From Ameyamaea chiangmaiensis (GTDB lineage Bacteria; Pseudomonadota; Alphaproteobacteria; Acetobacterales; Acetobacteraceae), in NCBI RefSeq assembly GCF_025995235.1, contig NZ_BAPT01000040.1, forward strand, positions 205,636-269,635: a stretch of DNA of 64,000 nt. The letters run 5' to 3'. Below are positions 50,059 through 58,457 of the stretch, piece after piece; within the stretch, counting starts at the first letter, position 1; each line of letters opens with the position of its first letter. Below the pieces are notes generated by a model. The model did no database searches and was not told the DNA's origin. It saw only the letters and a program-made list of their open reading frames with translations. Position numbers and translations under genes: made by a program.

Positions 50059-51438
50059 TCAGGGGGCGAAGGTACCGTTACGCAGGCTCGCCTCGATCTC
50101 CTCGAGCGACCGGCCGCGTGTCTCGGGCACGTAGCGAAGTACGAAGAAGAACGCGGCGATGTTGATGGCGGCGAACAGCCAGAACGCCCCCGCCGCGCCC
50201 ATGGCCTCGACGAAGGAGAGCGTCGTCAGCGAAATCACCAGGTCCGCGCCCCAGTGAGACGCCGCGACAAGGCTCATCCCCTTGCCACGGCACGAGAGGG
50301 GGTATACCTCCGCGCCCACCAGCCAGACGGCCACCGACAGCGATCCGACATTGAAGATTGCGTAGCCGACGACCGCCGCGATCATTACCCAGCCCGCAGC
50401 GCCCGACGGGTTGCTGTTGAGCGTCAGGATGCCCGCGAGCAGCGCCAGCGAAATACCCGCTCCGGGGATCATACACAGCATGAGCTTGCGACGACCGATC
50501 ACATCGACGGCCCAGCTGCCGAACACGGTCGCGATGATCATGGCGACACCGATGGCGACCGAGGTCAGAAGAGCGGAGTTTTCACCAAACCCGACCCCGG
50601 CGAAGATCGTCGGCGCATAATACAGCACAGCGTTGATGCCGGTGAGCTGGCACAGCAGTCCCACGCCCACCGAGGCGATCAGCGCGGGGCGAACCCAGGG
50701 CTTCCTCAGCTCGGACCACGGTGCCTGCACGTCGTGCGCGTCGATGATCTCGGCCAGTTCGCGTTCGGCGGCCTGGCGGGTCGAGCGGACCTTGCGCAGG
50801 ATCTCGCGCGCGCCGTGAATGTCGCCCTTCATCGCCACCCAGCGCGGACTGTTGGGCAGGAAGACCATGCCGAACAGAAGGAACAGGGCCGGGACCGCGC
50901 CCAGCCCGAACATCACGCGCCACGAATGGTTGCGCAGCAGGTAGCCTGCGATGAACGAGATGAACACGCCGCTGACGACGGCCAGCTGGAACAGCACCAC
51001 CAGCCGCCCCCGGCGCGACGACGGCGCGACCTCGGCAATATAGATCGGCACGATCTGTGAGGACGCCCCGACGGCCAGCCCGAGGATGAACCGGGCAAGT
51101 GTCAGCACCACGACCGAATGGGCCAAGGCGGCGATGGCCGTGCCGGTCAGGAAGATCGCGGCGGCGAGAATGATCATGCGCCGCCGCCCTTTCCAGTCGG
51201 ACAGGGGGGCGGCGGAGATGCATCCAACGAACGCGCCGGCGATGATGGCCGACGTCACGATCTGCTGGCCCATGGTGCCGAGCGAGAACTCGCGCGTGAT
51301 CTGCAGCAGGGCCGCGGAGATGATGCCCGTGTCATAACCGAAGAGAAGGCCACCGGTCGCGGCGATACCGGCGATGAAGTTCACCAGGGCTGTGCCTGAG
51401 AGGGCCGAACTGCCCGGGGTCGAATCAATCGCATTCAT
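50059..51438 (-). CDS. Sugar:proton symporter, MFS sugar porter family
   Basis: 459 residues, twelve helices. Sugar porter signatures are clear: GGLLFGYDTGIISAALL in helix 1, DWKGRRRMI in the first loop, PIYIAEVAPSSRRG (PESPR-like), the second-half DVIGRRKLML and the end RYVPETRGRSLEEIE. The glutamine/asparagine run LLCQLTGINAVLYYAP in helix 7 matches hexose- and pentose-binding porters such as GalP, AraE and XylE. It imports a sugar with protons; which one cannot be told. ATG 51438 gives normal length. It lies 105 bases after the methyltransferase stop on the same strand. Confidence 0.92.
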   Translation of the reverse strand: MNAIDSTPGSSALSGTALVNFIAGIAATGGLLFGYDTGIISAALLQITREFSLGTMGQQIVTSAIIAGAFVGCISAAPLSDWKGRRRMIILAAAIFLTGTAIAALAHSVVVLTLARFILGLAVGASSQIVPIYIAEVAPSSRRGRLVVLFQLAVVSGVFISFIAGYLLRNHSWRVMFGLGAVPALFLLFGMVFLPNSPRWVAMKGDIHGAREILRKVRSTRQAAERELAEIIDAHDVQAPWSELRKPWVRPALIASVGVGLLCQLTGINAVLYYAPTIFAGVGFGENSALLTSVAIGVAMIIATVFGSWAVDVIGRRKLMLCMIPGAGISLALLAGILTLNSNPSGAAGWVMIAAVVGYAIFNVGSLSVAVWLVGAEVYPLSCRGKGMSLVAASHWGADLVISLTTLSFVEAMGAAGAFWLFAAINIAAFFFVLRYVPETRGRSLEEIEASLRNGTFAP

Positions 51439-51543
51439 GCAGGAAGTGTTCCTCGTTCTTGTTTGTTCTTCGCCATGCGGGCACCCCTCAGGCGCGGTCG
51501 TTTCCATCGTTCGGGACCCAAAACGGGCAGGGTGGCCTGAAGT

Positions 51544-52308
51544 TCACCGTATGTTGACCCGCGAATGCCCTGACAATGCAACATCTGGCCGCGCTGACAA
51601 GACGGCGACGATCGAAAGACCGACCGGAAACGGAACGACGGGGAGTATGTGGCGCTCGCCGGCGAACAGTCGGGTCAGGACGGCATTGAGGACCGGGGGT
51701 GGCATCGCGTCGTCGTGTCCGGACGCCCGCGTCAGGCGGCGCGCAAGCCGGACCCCGGCGGCCAACGGAAACAGGACGGTGTTGAACGACGACATCCATG
51801 TGACTTGAAGACCGGCGCGGCGGGCGACATCGACCAGTTGCCGGCGGCCATAGCGCCGACGGTGGTGATGGTGCCGGTCGTGATCGGACCATAGCCACTG
51901 GAACGCGGGCACACTCAACACCAGCCGTCCGTCAGGGCGAAGCAGCCCTGCCGCGGCCCGCAGGCTGCCCACGTCGTCATCGAGATGCTCGAGAACGTCG
52001 AACATCGCCACCAGATCGGCCGAGGCGGTCGGAAACGGGATCGCGTCGGGCAGGGCGCCTTCGCGCACGGAGGGGCCTGCGACCGAGCGTGCGTAGGGAT
52101 CGGGCTCCAGTCCGGTGTAAGGGCCGAATCGTGCCAGAAACGCCTGGTTGCCGCCGGTTCCGGCCCCCAGCTCGACGATGTCCAGCGGCCGGTCGCCCGC
52201 GCCGGGAACATGTCGGGCGATGACATCGGCCAGAATCGCGCGCCGTCCGACAAACCACCAGTGGCGCGCCTCCAGCCGGGCCATGGTGCGGTAGGCTTCG
52301 GGTTCCAT
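51544..52308 (-). CDS. Class I SAM-dependent methyltransferase
   Basis: 254 residues. Motif I is VELGAGTGGNQAFLARFG (ExGxGxG), with the acidic residue LEPD after strand 2 and FDVLEHLDDD as motif II, followed by LRPDGRLVLSVPA. The C-terminal portion carries a cluster HDRHHHHRRR and ends in a hydrophobic helix (VPFPVGLSIVAVL), so it may sit at the membrane. Wording resembles UbiE/Coq5-like and glycan-linked methyltransferases; the substrate is unknown. ATG 52308 lies ten bases after the stop of the binding-protein gene, so both come from one transcript. Confidence 0.85.
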   Translation of the reverse strand: MEPEAYRTMARLEARHWWFVGRRAILADVIARHVPGAGDRPLDIVELGAGTGGNQAFLARFGPYTGLEPDPYARSVAGPSVREGALPDAIPFPTASADLVAMFDVLEHLDDDVGSLRAAAGLLRPDGRLVLSVPAFQWLWSDHDRHHHHRRRYGRRQLVDVARRAGLQVTWMSSFNTVLFPLAAGVRLARRLTRASGHDDAMPPPVLNAVLTRLFAGERHILPVVPFPVGLSIVAVLSARPDVALSGHSRVNIR

Positions 52309-52318
52309 GATGATGCCG

Positions 52319-53296
52319 TCAGGGCACGCGTGCGACGAGGGCGGACTGGAACGCCATCGTGTAGGCCTTTTTCCAATCCGGCGTGTCGGCCATGGCCCCG
52401 GACGAAACAAGGGTCTCGTGGATCGTCGTCCATCGGTCTTCGGTCATACCGCCCAGAACGCTTCCCGACGGGCCGAACGCCTTGATGCGACGCAGCGTCT
52501 CGCGCGAGAAATCGATCTGGCCCTGCGTCATGGATGGGTTGGCCGCCAGTATGGCGGAATCGCCGCGCCGTCCGTCGCCCCACACGTAGCGCTGCCATCC
52601 TTCGCCGGTGGCGCGGAGGAAAGCGGCGACCGCGTCGCGCCGCTCGGTCACGATGCGCTGGCTGGCCAGGATCATGTTGCCGTAGGCCGGGTAACCGAGA
52701 TCGGCCAGCAGGAAATAGTTGAAGGCGAGCCCCTGTTTCTTGGCCGCATAGGGCTCCGACGTCACCAGTGTCTGCAACGCGGCGCGCGGGTTGAGCGCGA
52801 AGGGCTGAAGGTTGGACGTATCCACCCCCGCCTGTGAAGGGGCGTAGCCATAGGTGCGCATCAGCCACGGCCAGAAGGTGCTGCGCGATTCCGTGCCGAT
52901 CAGGATCGGATGGCCCCGCAGGTCGTGCGGGTCGTGGATATCGGGATGGGTCATCAGACCGGCGAGGTAGGTCTGGGTGGTCGTTGCGATCGCCGTGACG
53001 GGCAATCCGTGTCCGGCCGCCAGAAGCGCCTGTTCGCACCCGCCCAGGATCAGGTCGGTGCGTCCGGCCAGCAGCAGCTGCATGCTGTTCAGCTGCGGGC
53101 CGCCCTGTGCGATCGTGACGTTCACCCCGGCCTGTTCATACAGCCCGTCCGCCAGCGCCTGATAGAAACCGCCATATTCAGCTTGCGCGAACCAGTTCAA
53201 CGTGAACGACAGCGGTGCTGGTTCCGCGCGGGCGGGACGGGTGACGCCGGTCAGTGCCGTGGCGGCTCCGGCGAGCAGGGTGCGGCGTGTGGGCAT
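52319..53296 (-). CDS. NMT1/THI5-like ABC substrate-binding protein, orphan
   Basis: 325 residues. The start MPTRRTLLAGAATAL is a twin-arginine-type signal, cut after PARA. The mature protein opens with LSFTLNWFAQAEYGGFYQALADGLYEQAG, the pattern of NMT1/THI5 binding proteins (compare LNWxPNxxHxGxYxA), and ends with the usual helical lobe. Relatives bind pyrimidine precursors of thiamine, riboflavin or alkyl sulfonates. No permease or ATPase gene is next to it, which is unusual. No TPP or FMN riboswitch is visible in the 412-base leader region. It is followed closely by a methyltransferase gene. Confidence 0.88.
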   Translation of the reverse strand: MPTRRTLLAGAATALTGVTRPARAEPAPLSFTLNWFAQAEYGGFYQALADGLYEQAGVNVTIAQGGPQLNSMQLLLAGRTDLILGGCEQALLAAGHGLPVTAIATTTQTYLAGLMTHPDIHDPHDLRGHPILIGTESRSTFWPWLMRTYGYAPSQAGVDTSNLQPFALNPRAALQTLVTSEPYAAKKQGLAFNYFLLADLGYPAYGNMILASQRIVTERRDAVAAFLRATGEGWQRYVWGDGRRGDSAILAANPSMTQGQIDFSRETLRRIKAFGPSGSVLGGMTEDRWTTIHETLVSSGAMADTPDWKKAYTMAFQSALVARVP

Positions 53297-53708
53297 GGCC
53301 TCAGGCTCCGTTGTCGGACATCCTGATTACGAAGCGCATGGCCCGACGTCGAGCCCCTGTGCCACGATGCGCCCCCGCCACCCGGGCGTGTTCCGTCAGG
53401 TCAACGCCAGGTCAGGTGCCTGTATGGTTGTCGGACGGCGCCACCGCTGACCGGGCATGAGACGACGACATGACGTCGGCATAGTCGCTCTATCGGTTCC
53501 GGACCGCGACACGCGTTACCTGCCCGTACGCGCGGCTGACCGGACGCATCCTCGGGGCGAAGGCTATCTCCGACGGAAAGGCGCACGTGTCCCCTGCCGA
53601 GCGGCGCGACCGCTGATGGTTTTCTGATGGCTTTGTCGTCTTTCGACGCCCGGCAGGTTTCGGCCAGTCTGTCCCGGTCATGCATCATGCACGGCAGGGA
53701 GCACCCCA
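53297..53708. other. Divergent intergenic region between the binding protein and PhyH-type gene
   Basis: 412 bases holding both promoters. Within it, at 53613-53634, the units CTGATGGTTTT and CTGATGGCTTT form a tandem direct repeat of 11-bp period with one mismatch (listed separately). I see no hairpin or riboswitch. Confidence 0.4.
53613..53634 (+). promoter_or_regulatory. 11-bp tandem direct repeat, possible OmpR/PhoB-type activator site
   Basis: CTGATGG-TTTT-CTGATGG-CTTT: seven-base half sites separated by four T-rich bases, the geometry bound by OmpR/PhoB-family response regulators (Pho boxes are CTGTCAT units with the same spacing). The half-site sequence differs from the Pho consensus. 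It lies 75 bases upstream of ATG 53709, where an activator of the dioxygenase gene would bind. Confidence 0.4.
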
Positions 53709-54905
53709 ATGAACAACAATAATCGAGTGGCGACCGAGCGCGCCGAGCGCAACTGGTTTTCTGTCGAAAGCTGCCGGCTGGCCGATCTCGAACATCTGGC
53801 ATCGCGCGTGGTCGAGCCGGACTCCTACCCCTACGCGACACGCATCGAAGAGGATCAGGTGCCGGTCTACGACTGCCGGTCGCTACGCCATGCGCTGGCG
53901 TACGGCGCTCGGCGGGAAATCATGGCCGAATGGGTGGCCGTTCTGAAGGACGGGCCCGGTATCGTCGTCCTGCAAGGCGCGTTCGAAGATGCGGAGACGG
54001 TCGATCGCGCCACGGCCGTGTTCGATGAGATCATCGCGGACCAGCATCGCGCAGGCTCGCAGGGTGCCGATCACTTTGCCAAGGCCGGTGCCAACGATCG
54101 GATATGGAACGCGCTTCAGAAGCTGTGCATCGCCGATCCCGCCGTGTTCGCCGCCTATTATGCCAACGACATGATCGCATTGATCAGCGAGGCATGGCTG
54201 GGCGAAGGCTATCAGGTGACGTCGCAGGTCAACGTGGTCAATCCCGGTGGCGCGGCGCAGACGCCGCATCGCGACTACCATCTCGGCTTTCAGACAGCCG
54301 ACGTGGTCGCGCGCTACCCCGCGCATGTGCACCTGTTCTCGCCGATGCTCACGCTGCAGGGGGCGGTGGCGCATTGCGACATGCCACTGGAAAGCGGACC
54401 CACACTCTACATGCCATTCACGCAGCTCTATCCCGCCGGATATCTCGCCGCACAGTCGGCGGACATCCGAACGTGGTTCATGGAGCACTGCACCCAGCTG
54501 CCTCTGGCCAAGGGGGACGCGGTGTTTTTTAATCCCGCCCTTCTGCACGCAGCGGGTCACAATCGATCGATATCGATCCGTCGTTGCGCCAATCTTCTGC
54601 AGGTCTCGTCTCCCTACGGGCGTGCGATGGAGAGCGTCGATCGCATCGCCATGGCCGAGGCGGTCTACCCGGTCCTGCTCGACCTCCTGAAGACAGGCCG
54701 GATGCAACGCGATGACATCGATCGCGTCATCGCGGCCAGTGCGGAAGGGTACGCTTTTCCCACCAATCTGGACCGTGATCCGCCCGTAAGCGGTCTGGCC
54801 CCACAATCGCAGCAGGACCTGATGCGCCAGGCGCTGCAGGCGGGGCGGGACGAGGCCGGGTTTGCCGGCATGCTGGCGGACCGGCAGGCGGTTCGCGCAG
54901 CCTGA
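53709..54905 (+). CDS. Phytanoyl-CoA dioxygenase (PhyH)-family Fe(II)/2-oxoglutarate oxygenase
   Basis: 398 residues, starting at ATG 53709 after CAGGGAGCA. The iron ligands are visible in QTPHRDYHLGFQ (HxD) and the distal histidine in NPALLHAAGHNRS, with the 2-oxoglutarate arginine in SIRRCANLL. The central region matches bacterial PhyH proteins that hydroxylate small molecules or natural products. It is followed at 63 bases by an SDR on the same strand, which could oxidise the hydroxyl group it introduces. Substrate unknown. No fatty-acid genes are nearby. Confidence 0.87.
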   Translation: MNNNNRVATERAERNWFSVESCRLADLEHLASRVVEPDSYPYATRIEEDQVPVYDCRSLRHALAYGARREIMAEWVAVLKDGPGIVVLQGAFEDAETVDRATAVFDEIIADQHRAGSQGADHFAKAGANDRIWNALQKLCIADPAVFAAYYANDMIALISEAWLGEGYQVTSQVNVVNPGGAAQTPHRDYHLGFQTADVVARYPAHVHLFSPMLTLQGAVAHCDMPLESGPTLYMPFTQLYPAGYLAAQSADIRTWFMEHCTQLPLAKGDAVFFNPALLHAAGHNRSISIRRCANLLQVSSPYGRAMESVDRIAMAEAVYPVLLDLLKTGRMQRDDIDRVIAASAEGYAFPTNLDRDPPVSGLAPQSQQDLMRQALQAGRDEAGFAGMLADRQAVRAA

Positions 54906-54968
54906 CAAAAGAACAAGACAACGCCGTCGTGGACGACGATCCGCGATGCGGACAGGGAGGACCGGCTT

Positions 54969-55778
54969 ATGGAGTCCATGCGGGACAAGGTTGCCGTCAT
55001 CACCGGCGGGACGCAGGGGCTCGGCGCGGCCATAGCGCTCGAAATGGCGCGCGAAGCTGCGTCCGGTCTGGTGATCTGCGGGCGCGACCGGGACAAGGGT
55101 CAGGCACAGGCGGCGCGCATCCGGACGGCGACGGGATGCGACGTCACGTTCGTTGCGGCCGACCTTGGCGATGTCGCGGCGTGCCGTCACATTATCGCTG
55201 CAACCGATGAGCGGTATGGCCGGGTGGATTGCCTGGTGAATTCCGCGGCCTTGACTGATCGCGGCTCAATCCTTGACACCTCGCCAGACCTGTTCGACCG
55301 CATCTTCGCGGTGAATGTACGCGCGCCGTTCTTCCTGATGCAGGACGCGATACGGCTTATGAAACGTGACGACCGACGCGGCACGATCGTCAACGTGTGC
55401 TCCATGTCGGCGGTCGCGGGGCAGAGTTTTCTCGCTGCCTACAGCGCCTCGAAAGGTGCGCTGGCGACCCTGACGCGCAATGTTGCTTTCTCGGTCATGC
55501 GCAATCGCATTCGCGTCAATGCGATCAGTCCCGGCTGGATGGCATCGGACGGCGAAGACCAGATCATGCGACGCTTTCACGGCGCGACCGACGGATGGCA
55601 GGAGCGCGCGGGTCAGGCGCTGCCATTCGGCCGCCTTCTGTCGCCCGAGGATGTCGCCCGCGCGGTGGTGTTTCTGGCCGGCGAGCAGTCCGGCCTGATG
55701 ACCGGTTCGGTGGTCGATTACGACCAGTCGGTGCATGGTGGCTATGACGTTGCGCCGGTTCCATCCGAAAAGCTGTGA
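54969..55778 (+). CDS. Short-chain dehydrogenase/reductase
   Basis: 269 residues from ATG 54969 behind GGGAGG. It has VAVITGGTQGLGAAIAL (cofactor), VNSAALTDRG in place of the common NNAG, NVCSMSAVAG with the catalytic serine, and YSASKGALATL with Tyr and Lys. The VDYDQSVHGGYD ending differs from the FabG pattern and resembles sugar or polyol dehydrogenases. Probably in one operon with the PhyH gene. It converges on the LacI gene, whose stop is only 15 bases away. Confidence 0.88.
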   Translation: MESMRDKVAVITGGTQGLGAAIALEMAREAASGLVICGRDRDKGQAQAARIRTATGCDVTFVAADLGDVAACRHIIAATDERYGRVDCLVNSAALTDRGSILDTSPDLFDRIFAVNVRAPFFLMQDAIRLMKRDDRRGTIVNVCSMSAVAGQSFLAAYSASKGALATLTRNVAFSVMRNRIRVNAISPGWMASDGEDQIMRRFHGATDGWQERAGQALPFGRLLSPEDVARAVVFLAGEQSGLMTGSVVDYDQSVHGGYDVAPVPSEKL

Positions 55779-55793
55779 CCGAACAAGGTCTCG

Positions 55794-56840
55794 TCACATC
55801 GCGTCGTGGTCAGGCGGAATGTTGTAGCGCGTGATGAGGGACGCCGCCGCCAGAGCCTGCACATGACGACGCGGTGTCGCGTGGCGCGTGTGCAGAAACA
55901 GTCTGAGTGCCACGCGCATGTCCTGCCGGAGATCATGGTGGATGACCGCGCTGAGGCGCCCTTGGGCCAGCAGCGCACGATTGTCCCGGTCAAGATCATG
56001 GCCGACGAAGACCGCGACCGGACGTTTCGCCTGTTCAAGACACGCGAGAATGGCCCGATTGCCGCCGCCGATCGAGTACACGGCCGATATGTCCGGGTGC
56101 TGATCGAGGGCCATCTGCACCGGCGCGGTGGTATGGTAATCGATGCCGCGTCCCTCGCTGACGCAGACAAGGCCGACGGAGGGTGCGAGCCGGGCAAGTG
56201 TCTGGCGGAAGCCGCTCTCGCGCTGTTCCTCGCCGTAAAAGGACCGGCTCGACAGCACCACCAGCGCCTTGGCTCCGGCGGCAGACGGGCGCCCGTTCAG
56301 GCTCTGGGCGACAAGCCACGCCGCCATGCCCCCGGCGGACTCGTTATCCAGTCCGATATAGGCAAGACGCGGCGTGTCGGGCAGATCGGTCGCTAGCGTA
56401 ATGACCGGCAGGTGCACCTTGGCGCACGACGATAGTTCGTCGCGGATCACGGGGTGATCGGGGGCCTTGAGCAGAACGCCGTGACTGCCGCGTTTGCGAA
56501 CCCGCGCGAGCGTGAGGGCTATGTCCTCCGGGCGGGCTGTTTCGGTGATGTGAAACCGGATACGGAAGGCCGATGGCAGCGCGGACGGCAGTTCGCCCTC
56601 AAGAGCCAGTTGCACCGCGCGCGAAAAGCGTTGCGGCGCGTCAATCACCAGATCGATCACCAGGACGCTGCCGCCGGGCGCGGCCTGAAGGCGCTGCCGT
56701 GTAAGTTCGGCGATCGCCTGCCGGACGCGCTGCGCCATGGCATCCTGAACCCCGGCCCGGGCGTGGAGCACGCGATCGACGGTCGCGAGGCCGACACCGG
56801 CCTGACGCGCGATTTCCTTCAGGGGGAATGGGTGTTTCAT
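55794..56840 (-). CDS. LacI-family transcriptional regulator
   Basis: 348 residues from ATG 56840. The helix-turn-helix LKEIARQAGVGLATVDRVLHARAGVQ is at the very N terminus, followed by a periplasmic-binding-like sensor domain (about 60-345) with YIGLDNESAGGMAAWL, SIGGGNRAILACLEQ and the C-terminal strand. VDRVL in the HTH, in place of VSRVL, is found in a LacI subgroup that often controls sugar or polyol genes. The frame extends 78 codons upstream with no LacI sequence. It faces galM divergently and the PhyH/SDR pair convergently, so galM is the more likely target. Confidence 0.9.
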   Translation of the reverse strand: MKHPFPLKEIARQAGVGLATVDRVLHARAGVQDAMAQRVRQAIAELTRQRLQAAPGGSVLVIDLVIDAPQRFSRAVQLALEGELPSALPSAFRIRFHITETARPEDIALTLARVRKRGSHGVLLKAPDHPVIRDELSSCAKVHLPVITLATDLPDTPRLAYIGLDNESAGGMAAWLVAQSLNGRPSAAGAKALVVLSSRSFYGEEQRESGFRQTLARLAPSVGLVCVSEGRGIDYHTTAPVQMALDQHPDISAVYSIGGGNRAILACLEQAKRPVAVFVGHDLDRDNRALLAQGRLSAVIHHDLRQDMRVALRLFLHTRHATPRRHVQALAAASLITRYNIPPDHDAM

Positions 56841-57231
56841 CGAGGTATGGCACGCGACAGGCGAGGCGGCCCGTCCGCCGTCTGATGCCCGCCAAGCTAT
56901 GGCAGTGCTGCCGAAAGACCAGTCACGTTCGGTCGAGAGACGCGCAGCCGAACGCCCTGGCGCGTCAGCCGTGCTGACCGCGCGCAGGCAGGCGAGCCCC
57001 GAGGGGCAAGGCAACGGCGGCGGAGGTGCGTTGGCCGTCACGATAACGTGATGCGTCGCGCGATCATACGCCATGGCCTACGTCCGAGATCTGATCGCGG
57101 ATTTTCCCCATTGTCCGGACGATCGACGGGGCGTCCGCGTTGACCGGCCTGTCACCGCCAACTACAGACTGGATCGATCCATAAACGGCGCCGTGTCATG
57201 ACGCGTCGCCAGCACACCCGGATAATCCCCC
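56841..57231. other. Divergent region between lacI-like gene and galM with a candidate operator
   Basis: 391 bases with the promoters of both genes. At 57038-57051 TCACG-ATAA-CGTGA is a perfect 5-bp inverted repeat with a four-base centre, of a size suited to a LacI half-site pair though shorter than most LacI operators. Otherwise nothing definite. Confidence 0.4.
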
Positions 57232-58404
57232 ATGCGTTTTCGCTTCGCCCGCTCAACTCTGTTCTTTCTCGCCGGGACGGCACTTGCGACCGGTACCCCT
57301 GATGCCGGGCGTGCCGCCGCGCCCAGCGTGACACTCCAGTCCCGGCCGTTCGGGACGACGCCCGACGGCAAGCCGGTTGCAATCTACACACTGCACAACA
57401 CCTCCGGCATGACGGTGCGTTTCCTGTCGTATGGGGGCGTCATCCAGTCGATCGAGGTGCCTGACCGGACGGGGCGACCCGGCGACGTCGTGCTGGGCTT
57501 TGACGACTTGAAGGGATACACGGTCGATTCCGCCAAGGGTGGCCTGTTCTTTGGCGCGCTGATCGGGCGGTATGCCAATCGCATCGCCAAGGGTACGTTC
57601 ACGCTCGATGGCAAGACCTATCATGTACCGGTGACGGCACCGCCCAATGCCCTGCACGGTGGCACGCGGGGCTTCGACAAGCAGGTGTGGACCGTGACGC
57701 CAACGCCTGTGACCCGGCACACGGCCGGTGCGACGCTGACCCTGGTCAGTCCGGCGGGCGATCAGGGGTTCCCGGGCGCGCTGACGGTGCACGTGACCTA
57801 CACCCTGACCGACGACAACGCGTTGCAACTGCACTATCAGGCCACGACGGATGCCCCCACGGTTCTGAACCTGACCAACCACAGTTATTTCAACCTGGGC
57901 GGCGAGGGGTCGGGGTCCATTGCCGATGAGGTTCTGGAGGTCAACGCCGATCGTTACACGCCCACCGATGCGACCTCGATCCCCACGGGCGAGAGCGTGC
58001 CTGTCGACGGGACGCCGTTTGATTTCCGCAAGGCCATGCCCATCGGCACGCATCTGCGCGACGACAACCAGCAGATCATGTTCGCGCGCGGTTACGACCA
58101 GAACTGGGTCGTCAACGGCCCCTCGGGTCAGGTGCCGCGTCTGGCCGCGCGGGTTTACGATCCGCATACAGGACGGGTCATGGAGGTGCTGACCTCGCAA
58201 CCCGGTGTGCAGGTCTACACGTCGAATTCGCTGGATGGTGCCTATGCGGGCAAGGGGCACAAGGCCTACCGACAGACGGACGCCGTGGCGTTCGAGGCCG
58301 AGCACTATCCCGACTCACCCAACCATCCTTCGTTCCCCACCACGACACTTCGTCCGGGCGAGACCTTCGATTATACCACCAGCTTCCATTTTAGCGTTCG
58401 CTGA
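57232..58404 (+). CDS. galM: Secreted aldose 1-epimerase (galactose mutarotase)
   Basis: 390 residues. A signal peptide (FRFARSTLFFLAGTALATG, cut near AGRAAA) sends it to the periplasm, in contrast to the cytoplasmic E. coli enzyme. The fold is clear from RFLSYGGVIQSIEVPD, GRYANRIAKG, NALHGGTRGFDKQVW with the catalytic histidine, VLNLTNHSYFNL (second histidine) and the glutamate in VAFEAEHYPDSPNH. It interconverts alpha and beta anomers of aldoses before uptake or oxidation by periplasmic dehydrogenases. It sits between a LacI gene and a TonB-dependent receptor, hinting at a sugar-uptake role. Confidence 0.93.
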   Translation: MRFRFARSTLFFLAGTALATGTPDAGRAAAPSVTLQSRPFGTTPDGKPVAIYTLHNTSGMTVRFLSYGGVIQSIEVPDRTGRPGDVVLGFDDLKGYTVDSAKGGLFFGALIGRYANRIAKGTFTLDGKTYHVPVTAPPNALHGGTRGFDKQVWTVTPTPVTRHTAGATLTLVSPAGDQGFPGALTVHVTYTLTDDNALQLHYQATTDAPTVLNLTNHSYFNLGGEGSGSIADEVLEVNADRYTPTDATSIPTGESVPVDGTPFDFRKAMPIGTHLRDDNQQIMFARGYDQNWVVNGPSGQVPRLAARVYDPHTGRVMEVLTSQPGVQVYTSNSLDGAYAGKGHKAYRQTDAVAFEAEHYPDSPNHPSFPTTTLRPGETFDYTTSFHFSVR

Positions 58405-58412
58405 ACCGGTGT

Positions 58413-58436
58413 GCCCCGCGCAGAGGCGCGCGGGGC
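58413..58436. terminator. Hairpin between convergent galM and TonB-dependent receptor genes
   Basis: GCCCCGCGC (58413-58421) and GCGCGGGGC (58428-58436) pair perfectly over nine bases with a six-base loop, nine bases past the galM stop. No T-run on either side. Confidence 0.45.
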
Positions 58437-58457
58437 AAGGAGGCTGAGCGCGCCCGG

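Noticed and set aside
53297..53708. TPP or FMN riboswitch upstream of the THI5-like binding protein
   Set aside because: I searched for the conserved CTGAGA and ACCTGATC-type TPP blocks and for the FMN signature and saw neither.
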